A stretch of 64,000 bases of DNA from JAYREN01 sp963663375 (GTDB taxonomy: Bacteria > Acidobacteriota > Holophagae > Holophagales > Holophagaceae): contig OY760195.1 in NCBI GenBank assembly GCA_963663375.1, forward strand, positions 3,410,001 to 3,474,000, given 5' to 3'. A model generated the notes under the pieces. That model ran no database searches. It saw only the letters and a program-made list of their open reading frames with translations, and was not told where the DNA came from. Numbering within the stretch: the stretch's first letter is position 1; each line of letters starts with the position of its first letter. Positions 42,111 through 51,587 of this stretch are shown one piece after another. The position numbers and the translations under genes were made by a program.

Positions 42111-42962
42111 ATGGAGTTCAATCCGCTTTCCACCCAGAACTGGAGCCGAGCCTTCAACATCTGGATCGAAGACATCCAGGTGCAGTTCCAGCCGGTGATT
42201 GAACTGGAGAGAGCGCTCATCCACGGCGGTCTGCTGAGAAGGGTCCGCAGCCTCACCCGGTTTTCGGCGGCGGTGGTCATGCTGCTCTTCACGATCCACT
42301 GCACCCGTGCTCGGGTCGAGGGGCGAGCTTTAGGCTTCGCTGCTTCCCGATCAACGGAGGAACCTGGACAGACCGGTTATTCCGAGTTGGGCGAGGCCAG
42401 CTGGTACGGTAGTGAGGAGGACGGATTTGCCGGCAAGCCCACGGCCAGCGGCGAAGCCTTCGACCCTGACCGCCTTACCTGTGCCCATCGAACCCTGCCC
42501 CTGGGTAGCTATGTCGAGGTGGAAAACCTGGAAAGCGGGAAGAAGGCGGTCCTCCGGGTGAATGATCGGGGTCCCTTCACGCGGGGCCGGGTTCTGGATG
42601 TCTCTCGCCAGGGCGCCCGGGAGCTCGGGTTCATGGCCAAAGGGGTCGCGCGGATCCAGCTGCGGGCCATCAATGCCGACGGCAGCCCCGCGAGTGTTGA
42701 TGCCTTGGGTGACCAGGAAGATCCCTACACCATCCAGGTGGCCGCCCTCGGGGACCCCGCCAACATCGAGCGGCTCAGCCGAGCCCTGGAGGCCTCCTTT
42801 GGAGAGGTGAGCCTGCAGGAGGCGCATTCCAGGGGGCGCGAGGTGAAACGTGTCCGGGTCGGCTCCTTCGCGCGTCTCGAAGATGCCCAGAGGACCGCCG
42901 AGGAAATCGCCAAGCGCTTTGGAGATCGTGGTGTCGAGCCCTTCATCACGCGACGACGCTAG
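42111..42962 (+). CDS. rlpA: RlpA-family septal ring lipoprotein with SPOR domain
   Basis: 283 residues as drawn. The lipobox region FTIHC puts the acylated Cys at residue 64, which makes the leader unusually long, so translation may truly begin at an internal GTG (42180 or 42195); ATG 42111 is kept because GGAG lies 4 bases upstream. The double-psi barrel (GEASWYGSEEDGFAGKPTA, GEAFDPDRLTCAHRTLPLG, VRVNDRGPF, DVSRQGARELGF) is typical of RlpA, a peptidoglycan glycosylase at the septum, and a SPOR domain (about 207-280) ends it. Its 3' end overlaps ispD by 32 bases. Confidence 0.88.
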   Translation: MEFNPLSTQNWSRAFNIWIEDIQVQFQPVIELERALIHGGLLRRVRSLTRFSAAVVMLLFTIHCTRARVEGRALGFAASRSTEEPGQTGYSELGEASWYGSEEDGFAGKPTASGEAFDPDRLTCAHRTLPLGSYVEVENLESGKKAVLRVNDRGPFTRGRVLDVSRQGARELGFMAKGVARIQLRAINADGSPASVDALGDQEDPYTIQVAALGDPANIERLSRALEASFGEVSLQEAHSRGREVKRVRVGSFARLEDAQRTAEEIAKRFGDRGVEPFITRRR

Positions 42963-43638
42963 ATCCTACCTGCTTATTCCCGCCGGTGGCCAAGGGCTCC
43001 GGATGGGCGGAGGCACGCCCAAGCAATTCCGGGATTGGGGGGGTGTGCCTCTCCTTCGCGCCACGGCCCAGGCATTTCTCGCGCCCGGGATGCCGCCCCT
43101 AGCGGGCATCGCCTTCTCTGTGCCCGAGGATCGGGTGGCGGAGGTGGAGAGCTGGGCCTTCGGTGTCCCCACCTGGGTGACCGTGGGGGGCGCCTCCCGC
43201 CAGGCGTCGGTGGCGACCGCCTTGGCCCTGCTGCCGAATCACCCCGATCTTTCCGTCATGATCCACGATGCGGTGAGGCCCTTTCCGCCTCAGGCTCCGA
43301 CCTGGGACGCCCTCTCGGCCCTGGCGTACGCGGATGGCTCGCTCCTCGCGGAGGCCTCAACGGACACGCTCAAGCGGGTGGACGCCGATGGAATCGTGCT
43401 GGCCACGGAACCCAGGGACCAGATCTTTCGGGCCCAGACCCCCCAGGTGGCGCGTCTTGCCACTTGGCGGCGAGCCTTCGCATGGGCATCCGAATGCGGC
43501 TTCACGGGCACGGATGATGCCTCTCTGCTGGAAGCGATGGGATTGCGGGTAAAGGTGATCCCCGCTCCGGCCTCGAACCTGAAGCTGACGACCCCCGAGG
43601 ATTGGTACCGGTTCTCCCCGCGAGAACCACAGCCGTAG
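42931..43638 (+). CDS. ispD: 2-C-methyl-D-erythritol 4-phosphate cytidylyltransferase
   Basis: Third step of the MEP pathway: CTP plus MEP to CDP-ME. 235 residues from GTG 42931, chosen because GGAG (42921-42924) lies 6 bases upstream and the family motif LIPAGGQGLRMGGGTPKQF follows at the normal distance. VMIHDAVRPFPP and ASTDTLKRVD, then a late TDDASLLEAMG, complete the CTP and MEP sites. It starts inside the end of rlpA. lpxC follows 102 bases later. ispE, two steps on in the pathway, is at 14.6-15.4 kb. Confidence 0.92.
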   Translation: MSSPSSRDDARSYLLIPAGGQGLRMGGGTPKQFRDWGGVPLLRATAQAFLAPGMPPLAGIAFSVPEDRVAEVESWAFGVPTWVTVGGASRQASVATALALLPNHPDLSVMIHDAVRPFPPQAPTWDALSALAYADGSLLAEASTDTLKRVDADGIVLATEPRDQIFRAQTPQVARLATWRRAFAWASECGFTGTDDASLLEAMGLRVKVIPAPASNLKLTTPEDWYRFSPREPQP

Positions 43639-43643
43639 CAGGA

Positions 43644-43671
43644 TTGACACATAGAATCGGGTCGGTTTAAG
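43644..43671 (+). promoter_or_regulatory. Possible promoter before lpxC
   Basis: A perfect TTGACA at 43644-43649 followed after 16 bases by TTTAAG (43666-43671). The -35 is consensus, the -10 is weak. It lies in the ispD-lpxC gap on the correct strand. Confidence 0.45.
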
Positions 43672-43740
43672 GGTTTAAATGTTGCAAAGGAATGTCATGC
43701 AACATGGCCCAAGGATTGCTTAAGGGATTTCGAGGCCACT

Positions 43741-44661
43741 ATGCCCCGAAGCTGCCATCCCCAGACCCTTCGAAACCCGGTCACCGTGACCGGGCGGGGG
43801 CTCCATTCCAACCGCCCCTGCACGGTCACGATCCGGCCGGTGGCGCAGGCCTCGGGCCTGCGGTTTCTCCACGGGCCCTCCGGGATCGAGATTCCCGCCA
43901 AGGCGGATCTGGTCGGCGATCTGAGCCTTGCCACCACGCTGGTCAAGGATGGCCTGCGCTTTGGTACGGTCGAGCATCTGCTTGCGGCCCTTGCGGGCCT
44001 GGAGATTGAGCACGCGATCATCGAGGTGGATAGCGAAGAGCTTCCGATCCTGGACGGGAGCGCTGCCCCGTGGGTCGAAGCCCTCGCCGCTGCCGGCACC
44101 CGCAGGCTTCCTGGCGCTCGACGCTTCATCAAGGTCCTGAAGCCTGTGGAAGTGGTCCAGGGCGCCAAGTGGATGCGCATTTCTCCCTTCGCGGGCCTTC
44201 GCCTCCGCTACACCATCGATTTCGACCATCCCGCGATCGGTCGGCAGAGCCGCGAGCTCAGCCTGGAGCCAGAGAAGTTCCGTCGGGAACTGGCCTCGGC
44301 GCGGACCTTCTGCATGGAACAGGACATCGAATTCATGCGCTCCCGCGGGCTGGCCCAGGGGGGAAGTCTGGACAACGCCGTCGTGTTCTCGGCCAAGGGG
44401 CCCCTCAATGAGGCGCTTCGTTTCGAGGACGAGGCTGTGCGGCACAAGATGCTCGACTTGGTGGGCGATCTGGCCCTGCTGGGCGCGCCCCTGCTCGGGC
44501 TCGTGGAGGCCCATGCCGCCGGTCATGCGCTGCACGTGGCCATGGTCAAGGCCCTGCTCTCCGAGACCGATGCCTGGGCCTGGAGCGAAGCCGGCGACAT
44601 CATCCAGGCGCGTCCGGTCTTCGGGCACCGCCTCCACGAGGCTCACCCGATCCCGGCTTAA
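43741..44661 (+). CDS. lpxC: UDP-3-O-acyl-N-acetylglucosamine deacetylase
   Basis: Committed step of lipid A synthesis. 306 residues. Family signatures: VTVTGRGLHSNRPCTVTIRP, TVEHLLAALAGLEI (zinc His), ARTFCMEQDIEFMRS, SLDNAVVF, FEDEAVRHKMLDLVGDLAL (zinc His and Asp) and VEAHAAGHALHVAM (catalytic His). It confirms a lipid A-bearing outer membrane. GAGG precedes the ATG at 43741. Its product would be essential. A strong terminator follows. Confidence 0.96.
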   Translation: MPRSCHPQTLRNPVTVTGRGLHSNRPCTVTIRPVAQASGLRFLHGPSGIEIPAKADLVGDLSLATTLVKDGLRFGTVEHLLAALAGLEIEHAIIEVDSEELPILDGSAAPWVEALAAAGTRRLPGARRFIKVLKPVEVVQGAKWMRISPFAGLRLRYTIDFDHPAIGRQSRELSLEPEKFRRELASARTFCMEQDIEFMRSRGLAQGGSLDNAVVFSAKGPLNEALRFEDEAVRHKMLDLVGDLALLGAPLLGLVEAHAAGHALHVAMVKALLSETDAWAWSEAGDIIQARPVFGHRLHEAHPIPA

Positions 44662-44672
44662 CGCGCAGCGGG

Positions 44673-44716
44673 TATAAGAAGAGGGCCCTTCCCATCAGAA
44701 GGGCCCTCTTCTTATA
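44673..44716. terminator. Bidirectional intrinsic terminator between lpxC and a minus-strand gene
   Basis: A 19-bp perfect stem: TATAAGAAGAGGGCCCTTC at 44673-44691 pairs with 44698-44716 around CCATCA. A/T-rich ends on both sides let it serve lpxC and the convergent gene at 44734. Confidence 0.9.
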
Positions 44717-44733
44717 TCCGCGCGGGATGCCTG

Positions 44734-45135
44734 CTAGAAAATCGGATCTCCGGGCTTGCGGCGCCAAGCCTCAACCTTGCCCTTGCCTTCGGTCTTGGTC
44801 TTGTTGTCCTTGGCGGCGGCCAGGGTCTCCAGGAGGCCCACGCCGACGCGAGAGGCGACGGCCTTGGTCATGGCTGGCTTCACGGCGGGTTCCATGGCCG
44901 GAAGATCGACCCGGGGAACGTCCGTCTTATCGGACTGTTCGCGCAGGCGTTTCTGATACCAGGCCTTGCGCTTCGGGTCGATGCTGCGCAGGTCGGCGCT
45001 GCGGCCCGTCTTGCGTGCGGCCAGCACCTTGGGTTTGCTTTCTTTGCGGTCCTCGCGGACAGCGGATTCAGGATTGGTGGCTTCCTCGAGGATTTTTGCC
45101 AGATCCGCCAGACTTCCGAGACCGCGTTTACTCAT
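44734..45135 (-). CDS. Basic protein of unknown function
   Basis: 133 residues, strongly basic, with many Lys/Arg (SKRGLGSLADLAKIL, EDRKESKPKVLAARK, DPKRKAWYQKRLREQ). No signal peptide, membrane helix or cysteine pair is seen; it is probably largely disordered with short helices and could bind nucleic acid or ribosomes. This is guesswork from composition only. AGGAG lies 11 bases before the ATG. A TATACAT hexamer sits about 45 bases upstream as a possible -10. Confidence 0.5.
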   Translation of the reverse strand: MSKRGLGSLADLAKILEEATNPESAVREDRKESKPKVLAARKTGRSADLRSIDPKRKAWYQKRLREQSDKTDVPRVDLPAMEPAVKPAMTKAVASRVGVGLLETLAAAKDNKTKTEGKGKVEAWRRKPGDPIF

Positions 45136-45325
45136 GGGTTGTCGCTTCTCCTGTTAGAGGCATTTTCGTGCCCAATGTATAAGATTAGCGGCTGAACTCG
45201 CTTCGTCCAAGCCCAGAAGAAAAATCTGTCACGAGTCCGATGGAATACAACGAATCCGCTGCTCTTTTTTGGGGAGGGTCGCTAGGCTGAAGCAGATATC
45301 CACCCATGCCTGGGGTTCTCGAACG

Positions 45326-48300
45326 ATGATGCTCAGTCGGATTTTCAGGTCCCTGGCCTGGCTCACGATGCTGGCGCTTATCCCGGCAGGGGGCCGCGGG
45401 TTGAACGCGGGAAGCCTTCCGCCGGACCGCCTCTCCTTCAAGACCTACGGCGCGGACCACGGCCTGGGGAACCAGTCACCCTGGGCGCTCGCCCAGGATG
45501 GCACCGGGTTCGTCTGGGTCGGCACCGAGGATGGCCTCTACCGTTTCGACGGCCAGCGCTTCCGGGTGTTCGGGCTGAAACAGGGCCTGCCTTCGGCCTT
45601 CGTGGACAATCTCCACGTCGATCCCCAGGGAAATCTCTGGGTAGGGACCTACAACGGCCTGTGCCGCCCTCGGGACGACCACTTCCAGGCGGTGGGAAGT
45701 GAATCGGGCCTTCCCGGCAAGCAGGTGACTGCCCTGAAGGACGGGCCCGATGGCCAGCTCTGGGTGGGCATGAATGAAGGCCTGTTCCAAAGGCTTCCTG
45801 ATGGCCGCTTCCAGCCCGTGCCCGGATGGGTGGGAGGCGCGGTGACGGCGATGGGGAGTCAGCGGGGCAGCGGCGCCATCTGGGTGGCCTCCTGGCGGGA
45901 TTCCAGGGCCACGATCCTGCGATGGGATCGAGGGGGCTGGCGTGCCTTCCCGGGCGGAAAGGAGCTGGGGCCGGATCGGATCGACGCGCTGGCCGTGGAC
46001 GGGCGAGGTACGGTGTGGGCCCGCTCCCTCAACCATCTCTGGAGCATGCCTTCCGGGGAGGGCCTTTTGGAATTATCGCGAGAGAAGCTGCCCGCAGCGC
46101 GGCAGAAGGGTCACCTCTACGTTGATCCCCGTGGTCGCCTCTGGGTGACGACCGACCGGGGCCTCTACTGCAAGGAAGGAAACGAATGGCGTCGGCTCGG
46201 CCCCGTGGAGGGCCTGCCGGGGAAAATCCTGCGGGCCGTGATGGAGGACCGGGAGGGGTCATTGTGGGTCGCCGGCGGCGCGGTCTTCCGCCTGCAGGGC
46301 GGAGGCGTTTTCAAGGCCTACGCCGCGGAACATGGGCTGCCCAACGAAGTTGTCTGGTGCGTGTTCAGGGATCGGTCTGGGACCCTCTACGCGGGCACGG
46401 ATGGGGGATTGGCGAAGGCCGATGACAAGGGCTGGAGGCTGGTTCCCGGCACGAGCAATTCGCAGGTTCGCAGCGTCATTCAGGGGCCCGACGGCGCACT
46501 CTACCTGGGGGGTGGGCCGGAAGTAACCCGCCTGGATCCCCGCAGGGGTCTCCGACGGTTCGGGAGCGGGGAAGGGGTCGTGACCTCCGGGCGGATCTTC
46601 CGACTGGCCTTCGATCCCCAAGGAGCGCTGTGGGTGGCCACCGATGGCGGTGGTCTCCTGAAGGGGACTGGACGCGGGGACAATTGGCGCTTCGAACGCC
46701 AGACCATCCCCGAGGGAACCCCCACTGAACGTTTCGCCGATCTTTTCGTGGATGGCGCCGGAAGGCTCTGGGCGCCGGGAGAAAAGGGGCTGGCCATGTG
46801 GGATGGTCAGACCTGGCGACGGTTCACCAAGAAGGATGGGCTCCGCAGTGATCACGCCAACTACATCCGCGGCACCCGGAAGGGCGAGCTTCTCTTTACC
46901 TATTTCGAGCCCTTCGGGATCGCCCGGGCCACCTACTCCGGGGGCGCCTTCAAGGTCCTGGAGCATCTCGACGGAATCGTTCCCCCGGACAAGGCCACGT
47001 TCTCCTTTACCGAAGACGTCAAAGGCAATCTGTGGATCGGCACGGGGCAGGGGCTCGACATGCTGGCTCACGATGGGCGAGTGGAGCATTTCGGGCCTGG
47101 TGAGGGCCTGGTCAGCGAAGACCTCAATTCCATGGCCCTCTTGCCAGAGCCCAATGGTGATGTGTGGATCGGTACCAGCGGCGGGCTGGCGCGATTCGAT
47201 GCCTCCCTCTACAAGGGCCCACCCACGCATCCCTCCACCGTCATCCTCGAATGCCGTCTGGGAAAAGAGCGGGTGCCCGTGTTCTCCTCCCAGCGCATCC
47301 AGGTACCGCACGGGTCCAACACCTTTTCCGTGAAGTTCGCGAGCCTAAGTTTCATCCGGGAAGGCAGTGTCCGCTGCCAGGTGCGCCTCGAAGGCCTGGA
47401 GCCGGAATGGCATTTCTCGGACACCCTGGAAGAGCGGTACCCGGCACTGCCCCATGGCAAGTACCGTTTCGATGCGCGTTCCCGCATCGCGCAGGGAGAA
47501 TGGGGGCCCATTTCCTCCTACGAGTTCGAGGTGCTGCCCGCCTGGTGGGAGACCTGGTGGTTCCGCACACTGCTGTTTCTGGGCGGCGCGGGCGGGGTCC
47601 TGCTGGTTGTCCGCTGGCGCGTGGACATGCTGCACCGACGCAACCGCATGCTCGAGGAAATGGTGGCCGCCCGCACCCGCGAAGTGGAGGCCAAGGCCAG
47701 AGAACTCGAGCGCGCGAATGAGGCGCTGAAGAACCAGAGCCTCACGGATCCCCTTACGGGACTGCGGAACCGGCGCTACCTCGGCGTCTGCATGCCCGAG
47801 GACGTGGCCCAGGTGCATCGCGTTCATCGGGATATCGTGGCCAACCGGAACGACCGGCTCACGCTCAACATCGATCTCATCTTCTTGATGGTGGATATCG
47901 ACCATTTCAAATTCGTGAATGACCATTTCGGGCATGCCGCCGGCGACCAGGTGCTTCAGCAGGTCGCAGAGATCCTCCAGAACGCCATGCGGGATTCGGA
48001 CACGGTGGTCCGGTGGGGGGGCGAGGAGTTCCTGGTGATCGCCCGGAATGCGGCGCGGCGGGATACGGCGATTCTGGCGGAACGGATTCGCACCCAGATG
48101 GAGGCGCACGATTTCCTGCTGGAGGACGGCACCCGCCTGCGGCGTACCTGCTCCATCGGGTTCACCTACTACCCCTTCGTGCCCGAGAATCCCAACCTCC
48201 TGCCCTGGGAACAGGTCTTGGATATCGCCGACCACTGCCTCTTCGCCGCCAAGCGAGGGGGGCGGAACGCCTGGGTGGGGTTGTTCCCCTCGGTGGAAGG

Positions 48301-48424
48301 TGAGGCCACCCACATCCAGCAGGCCCTGCCCCTGGAGATTCCGAAGCTCTTGGCTACGGGCGAACTCGCCGTGACGACCTCTCTCGCCGATCCCTTAGGG
48401 CTGGATTGGAATTTGAAAGAATAA
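45326..48424 (+). CDS. Two-component-propeller/Y_Y_Y sensor diguanylate cyclase, first of a tandem pair
   Basis: 1032 residues from ATG 45326 (45329 is possible). Signal peptide or anchor about 1-27; periplasmic ligand-binding propeller with repeats of the type GFVWVGTEDGLYRFDG, NLWVGTYNGL and LWIGTGQGLD up to about 670; a Y_Y_Y domain to about 745; one transmembrane helix (about 755-775); a coiled coil; GGDEF with GGEEF at 898-902 and an intact I site RDSD (889-892). It should turn an outside signal, often a polysaccharide or oligosaccharide in this propeller class, into cyclic di-GMP. The next gene is its paralogue. Confidence 0.87.
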   Translation: MMLSRIFRSLAWLTMLALIPAGGRGLNAGSLPPDRLSFKTYGADHGLGNQSPWALAQDGTGFVWVGTEDGLYRFDGQRFRVFGLKQGLPSAFVDNLHVDPQGNLWVGTYNGLCRPRDDHFQAVGSESGLPGKQVTALKDGPDGQLWVGMNEGLFQRLPDGRFQPVPGWVGGAVTAMGSQRGSGAIWVASWRDSRATILRWDRGGWRAFPGGKELGPDRIDALAVDGRGTVWARSLNHLWSMPSGEGLLELSREKLPAARQKGHLYVDPRGRLWVTTDRGLYCKEGNEWRRLGPVEGLPGKILRAVMEDREGSLWVAGGAVFRLQGGGVFKAYAAEHGLPNEVVWCVFRDRSGTLYAGTDGGLAKADDKGWRLVPGTSNSQVRSVIQGPDGALYLGGGPEVTRLDPRRGLRRFGSGEGVVTSGRIFRLAFDPQGALWVATDGGGLLKGTGRGDNWRFERQTIPEGTPTERFADLFVDGAGRLWAPGEKGLAMWDGQTWRRFTKKDGLRSDHANYIRGTRKGELLFTYFEPFGIARATYSGGAFKVLEHLDGIVPPDKATFSFTEDVKGNLWIGTGQGLDMLAHDGRVEHFGPGEGLVSEDLNSMALLPEPNGDVWIGTSGGLARFDASLYKGPPTHPSTVILECRLGKERVPVFSSQRIQVPHGSNTFSVKFASLSFIREGSVRCQVRLEGLEPEWHFSDTLEERYPALPHGKYRFDARSRIAQGEWGPISSYEFEVLPAWWETWWFRTLLFLGGAGGVLLVVRWRVDMLHRRNRMLEEMVAARTREVEAKARELERANEALKNQSLTDPLTGLRNRRYLGVCMPEDVAQVHRVHRDIVANRNDRLTLNIDLIFLMVDIDHFKFVNDHFGHAAGDQVLQQVAEILQNAMRDSDTVVRWGGEEFLVIARNAARRDTAILAERIRTQMEAHDFLLEDGTRLRRTCSIGFTYYPFVPENPNLLPWEQVLDIADHCLFAAKRGGRNAWVGLFPSVEGEATHIQQALPLEIPKLLATGELAVTTSLADPLGLDWNLKE

Positions 48425-48508
48425 ACCTTTTCTTCCTATTGGGTCAGACAGGGACCAATTGTGGCTTTCGCCGGTAGGATAGTGACTATCCGGTGAACGA
48501 TATCCGTT

Positions 48509-51500
48509 ATGAAGAAATGCTTGTTGCGAACGCTCTGGCTGCTGGTGGCTCTAATTGCCGCCGGAGGCGTATGGGCAGGCGCCCTGCCTCAGATTGGTCC
48601 CGGCCGACAGGTGGTTCGCAGCTATGGACTCGAGCAGGGTCTGGGCAATCTCAGCGTTCATTGCCTGGCCCAGGATTCGCTGGGGTTCGTATGGGTGGGC
48701 ACGGAGGACGGTCTCTACCGATTCTCGGGCCGTGAGTTTCTTGGTTATGGCCGGAGCGATGGTCTCCCGTCCTCGACCATCGAGCATGCCGTGGCGACCC
48801 CCGATGGGGCGCTGTGGGTCGGTACGCCCAAGGGGCTCGCGTTCTGGAATGGCCTTGGATTCACGGCGGTCTCCAAGGAGCGGGGCCTCGAGCCCGGTGC
48901 CATCCGCGCCCTCGGCCTGGGGCCGGGAGGCAGGCTCCTGGTCGGAACGGACGGTGGGTTTTTCGAAGTGGCCTCCGGGGATCGATTTCGTCGGGTGGCC
49001 GATTGGCCAGGCGGCAGCGTCACGGCCATCTGGGGCCGAACCGACTCTCACGAAGTCTGGGTGGCCTCTTGGGGGCCCACGGGTGCCATGGTTCACAGGT
49101 GGGCTGCGGAAACCTGGGCGCCCCTGGATCTGGATGCCGCCATGGCGAGAGACCGCATCGACGCCTTGGCTGTGGATGGCCGCAGGTGCCTCTGGGCGCG
49201 CACCCAGAAGGCGCTCTGGGTGGCCGATTGTGCCGGTGGCACCTTTCGTGAAGCCAGGGATCTGCTGGCGCCGGGCGGACAGCAGGGCCGTCTCTTCGCC
49301 GACCGCAAGGGAAACGTCTGGGTGCCGACGGAGCGCGGGGTCATGGTCCTGGAGAACGGTGTACCGAGGCGGTTGGGAAGCCGGGAAGGCCTGCCCTCCC
49401 GGTTGATCTCGGCGGTGATGCTGGATTCCGATGAGGCGCTGTGGCTCGGGGGCCTGGGGGTTCAGCGCATCCCGGGCGGCGGCCTGTGGGAAATTTATGG
49501 CGTGGATCAGGGGCTGCCCAGCGAGGTGGTCTGGTGTGTATTCAGAGACGCCCAGGGGCAGCTCTTCGCGGGGACGAATCGAGGGCTGGCCCAGGCCTCG
49601 GGCGGCGGCTGGTCCTTGGTTCCGGGAACCGAGGCCTACCAAGTGCGATCCGCGGTCCAGGGGCGGGATGGCAGCCTCTTCCTGGCGGGTTCGCCAGTGG
49701 TCCTGCGCTGGGATCCTCGCCGCAGGAAGGTGGAGAAGTTCGGGCCTGAATCCGGGCTCGAGTCCAATGGTCGGATCTTCCGTCTGGCCGTGGGGCCGGA
49801 TGATCGCCTCTGGGTGGCCACGGACGGGAGCGGCCTGCTGGTAGGGGAATCCATCAAGGGCCGCTGGCATTTCCGCCGGGAGGAGGTCCTCGGCGGAGAT
49901 TCGCGGGAACGCTTCGAGGACGTCCGGGTGGACGACTCCGGCAGGATCTGGGCCTGCGGTGAGCGTGGGCTGGCCGTATTGGATCAGGGGAGCTGGAAAC
50001 GGCTCACGACCAGGGATGGGCTCCGGAGCGACCACGTCTCCTACGTGCGACCCCTGCAGGATGGAACCCTGGCCTTGGCCTATTTCGAACCGATGGGCGT
50101 CTGTCGGGCCCGCTACCAAGGCGGGCGCTTCGAGGTACTGGAGCACCTGGATTCGAGAATCCCACCGGATCGCACAATCTATCTGGTCGGTGAAGATTCC
50201 AGCCGCAATCTGTGGCTTGGCACTGGGCGGGGCGTGGATGTCATCCTTGTCTCCGATGCCGTGGACCACTTCAGTCATCGCGACGGCCTCGCCGGAGATG
50301 ACGTGAATTCGATGGCCTTCCTGGCGGATGCCAACGGGGATGTCTGGATCGGCACCAGCTCTGGGTTGGCGCACTTCAGCGCCCAGGCTTATCGCGGGGT
50401 TCCGCCTGCCCCGAGGACCGAGCTCCTCACCTGTCGATTGGGAGGAAGGGCCCTCACCCCCGGAGCGCCAGAAACACCTTCTGCGGCGTACCCGAACACG
50501 ACCTTAGAGGTGCGCTTCGCGGTTCCGCGTTTTTCTCGCGAGGGGATCCTCGGATACCAGGTTCGCCTCCTGGGCCTGGAATCCGACTGGCACATGAACG
50601 ACGGCACTCCCGAGCGGTTTCCCAAGCTGGGGTCGGGGCACTACCAGTTCGAAGTGCGGGCCCGGGTGGGCGAGGGGCCCTGGGGCCCGTCATCTTCATT
50701 CCGATTCGAGGTGCTGCCCGCCTGGTGGCAGACCTGGTGGGCCCGCGGGCTCATGGCCCTGGGTTGCATCGGTGTGCTTGGGCTCTTCATTCGATCCAGG
50801 ATTCGAACGGTCCGGCGGCGCAACCGGATGCTCGAACAGATGGTGGCGGCGCGTACCCGGGAACTCGAATCGGCCAATGTGGCCCTCCGGAATCAGAGCC
50901 TCTCGGACCCGCTGACGGGCTTGCACAATCGGCGATACCTCTCGGTAGCCATGCCCGACACCCTCGCCCAGATCCGCCGGGAACAGCGGAATCCGCAGCT
51001 GTCCCGCCAGGAACGCATGGATCAGAATGTCGACATCGTCTTCATCATGGTGGACATCGATCACTTCAAGGCCGTGAACGACCAGTACGGGCACACGGCC
51101 GGAGACCACGTAATCCAGGAGATGGCGGGTATTCTGCGCGGCGCCATCCGGGATTCGGACGCCGTGATCCGCTGGGGTGGCGAGGAATTCCTGGTGGTGG
51201 CGCGGAATGTCAGTCGACGGGAATCGACCATTCTCGTCGAGCGCATCCGCTCGGCGGTGGCTCTGAATCCCTTCAAGGTGGGGAAGGGGCAGACCTTCCG
51301 CCGGACCTGCTCCCAGGGCTTTGCCTTCCTGCCCTTTGTTCCCGAACAGGCTGATCTCTTTGAGTGGGAGCGCGTAGTGGATCTGGCCGATCACTGCCTG
51401 CTGGCCGCCAAGAGGGCGGGCCGGGACGCCTGGGTGGGGATCCACCCCTCGCTGGAGGGCGATGCCGCCAGCCTCAGGGATCGACTCCCCATGGAGATCG

Positions 51501-51583
51501 CGGAACTCGTCCGCGAGGGGCACCTGGAGGTGAAGGCCTCGGTCGGCGCAGAGCTCTTGAACTGGGAAACGGACCCGGGGTGA
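48509..51583 (+). CDS. Two-component-propeller/Y_Y_Y sensor diguanylate cyclase, second of a tandem pair
   Basis: 1024 residues with the same layout as the gene before it: signal segment 1-23, propeller blades (GFVWVGTEDGLYRFSG, VWIGTSSGLAHF), Y_Y_Y, one transmembrane helix, coiled coil, GGDEF with GGEEF at 890-894 and I site RDSD at 881-884. Identity to its neighbour is high in all domains by eye (for example EVVWCVFRD and LVPGT in both propellers). It begins 84 bases after the first copy. The gap holds a GGATAG-TGA-CTATCC hairpin (48477-48491). No Shine-Dalgarno is obvious at the ATG. Confidence 0.87.
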   Translation: MKKCLLRTLWLLVALIAAGGVWAGALPQIGPGRQVVRSYGLEQGLGNLSVHCLAQDSLGFVWVGTEDGLYRFSGREFLGYGRSDGLPSSTIEHAVATPDGALWVGTPKGLAFWNGLGFTAVSKERGLEPGAIRALGLGPGGRLLVGTDGGFFEVASGDRFRRVADWPGGSVTAIWGRTDSHEVWVASWGPTGAMVHRWAAETWAPLDLDAAMARDRIDALAVDGRRCLWARTQKALWVADCAGGTFREARDLLAPGGQQGRLFADRKGNVWVPTERGVMVLENGVPRRLGSREGLPSRLISAVMLDSDEALWLGGLGVQRIPGGGLWEIYGVDQGLPSEVVWCVFRDAQGQLFAGTNRGLAQASGGGWSLVPGTEAYQVRSAVQGRDGSLFLAGSPVVLRWDPRRRKVEKFGPESGLESNGRIFRLAVGPDDRLWVATDGSGLLVGESIKGRWHFRREEVLGGDSRERFEDVRVDDSGRIWACGERGLAVLDQGSWKRLTTRDGLRSDHVSYVRPLQDGTLALAYFEPMGVCRARYQGGRFEVLEHLDSRIPPDRTIYLVGEDSSRNLWLGTGRGVDVILVSDAVDHFSHRDGLAGDDVNSMAFLADANGDVWIGTSSGLAHFSAQAYRGVPPAPRTELLTCRLGGRALTPGAPETPSAAYPNTTLEVRFAVPRFSREGILGYQVRLLGLESDWHMNDGTPERFPKLGSGHYQFEVRARVGEGPWGPSSSFRFEVLPAWWQTWWARGLMALGCIGVLGLFIRSRIRTVRRRNRMLEQMVAARTRELESANVALRNQSLSDPLTGLHNRRYLSVAMPDTLAQIRREQRNPQLSRQERMDQNVDIVFIMVDIDHFKAVNDQYGHTAGDHVIQEMAGILRGAIRDSDAVIRWGGEEFLVVARNVSRRESTILVERIRSAVALNPFKVGKGQTFRRTCSQGFAFLPFVPEQADLFEWERVVDLADHCLLAAKRAGRDAWVGIHPSLEGDAASLRDRLPMEIAELVREGHLEVKASVGAELLNWETDPG

Positions 51584-51587
51584 GGGG

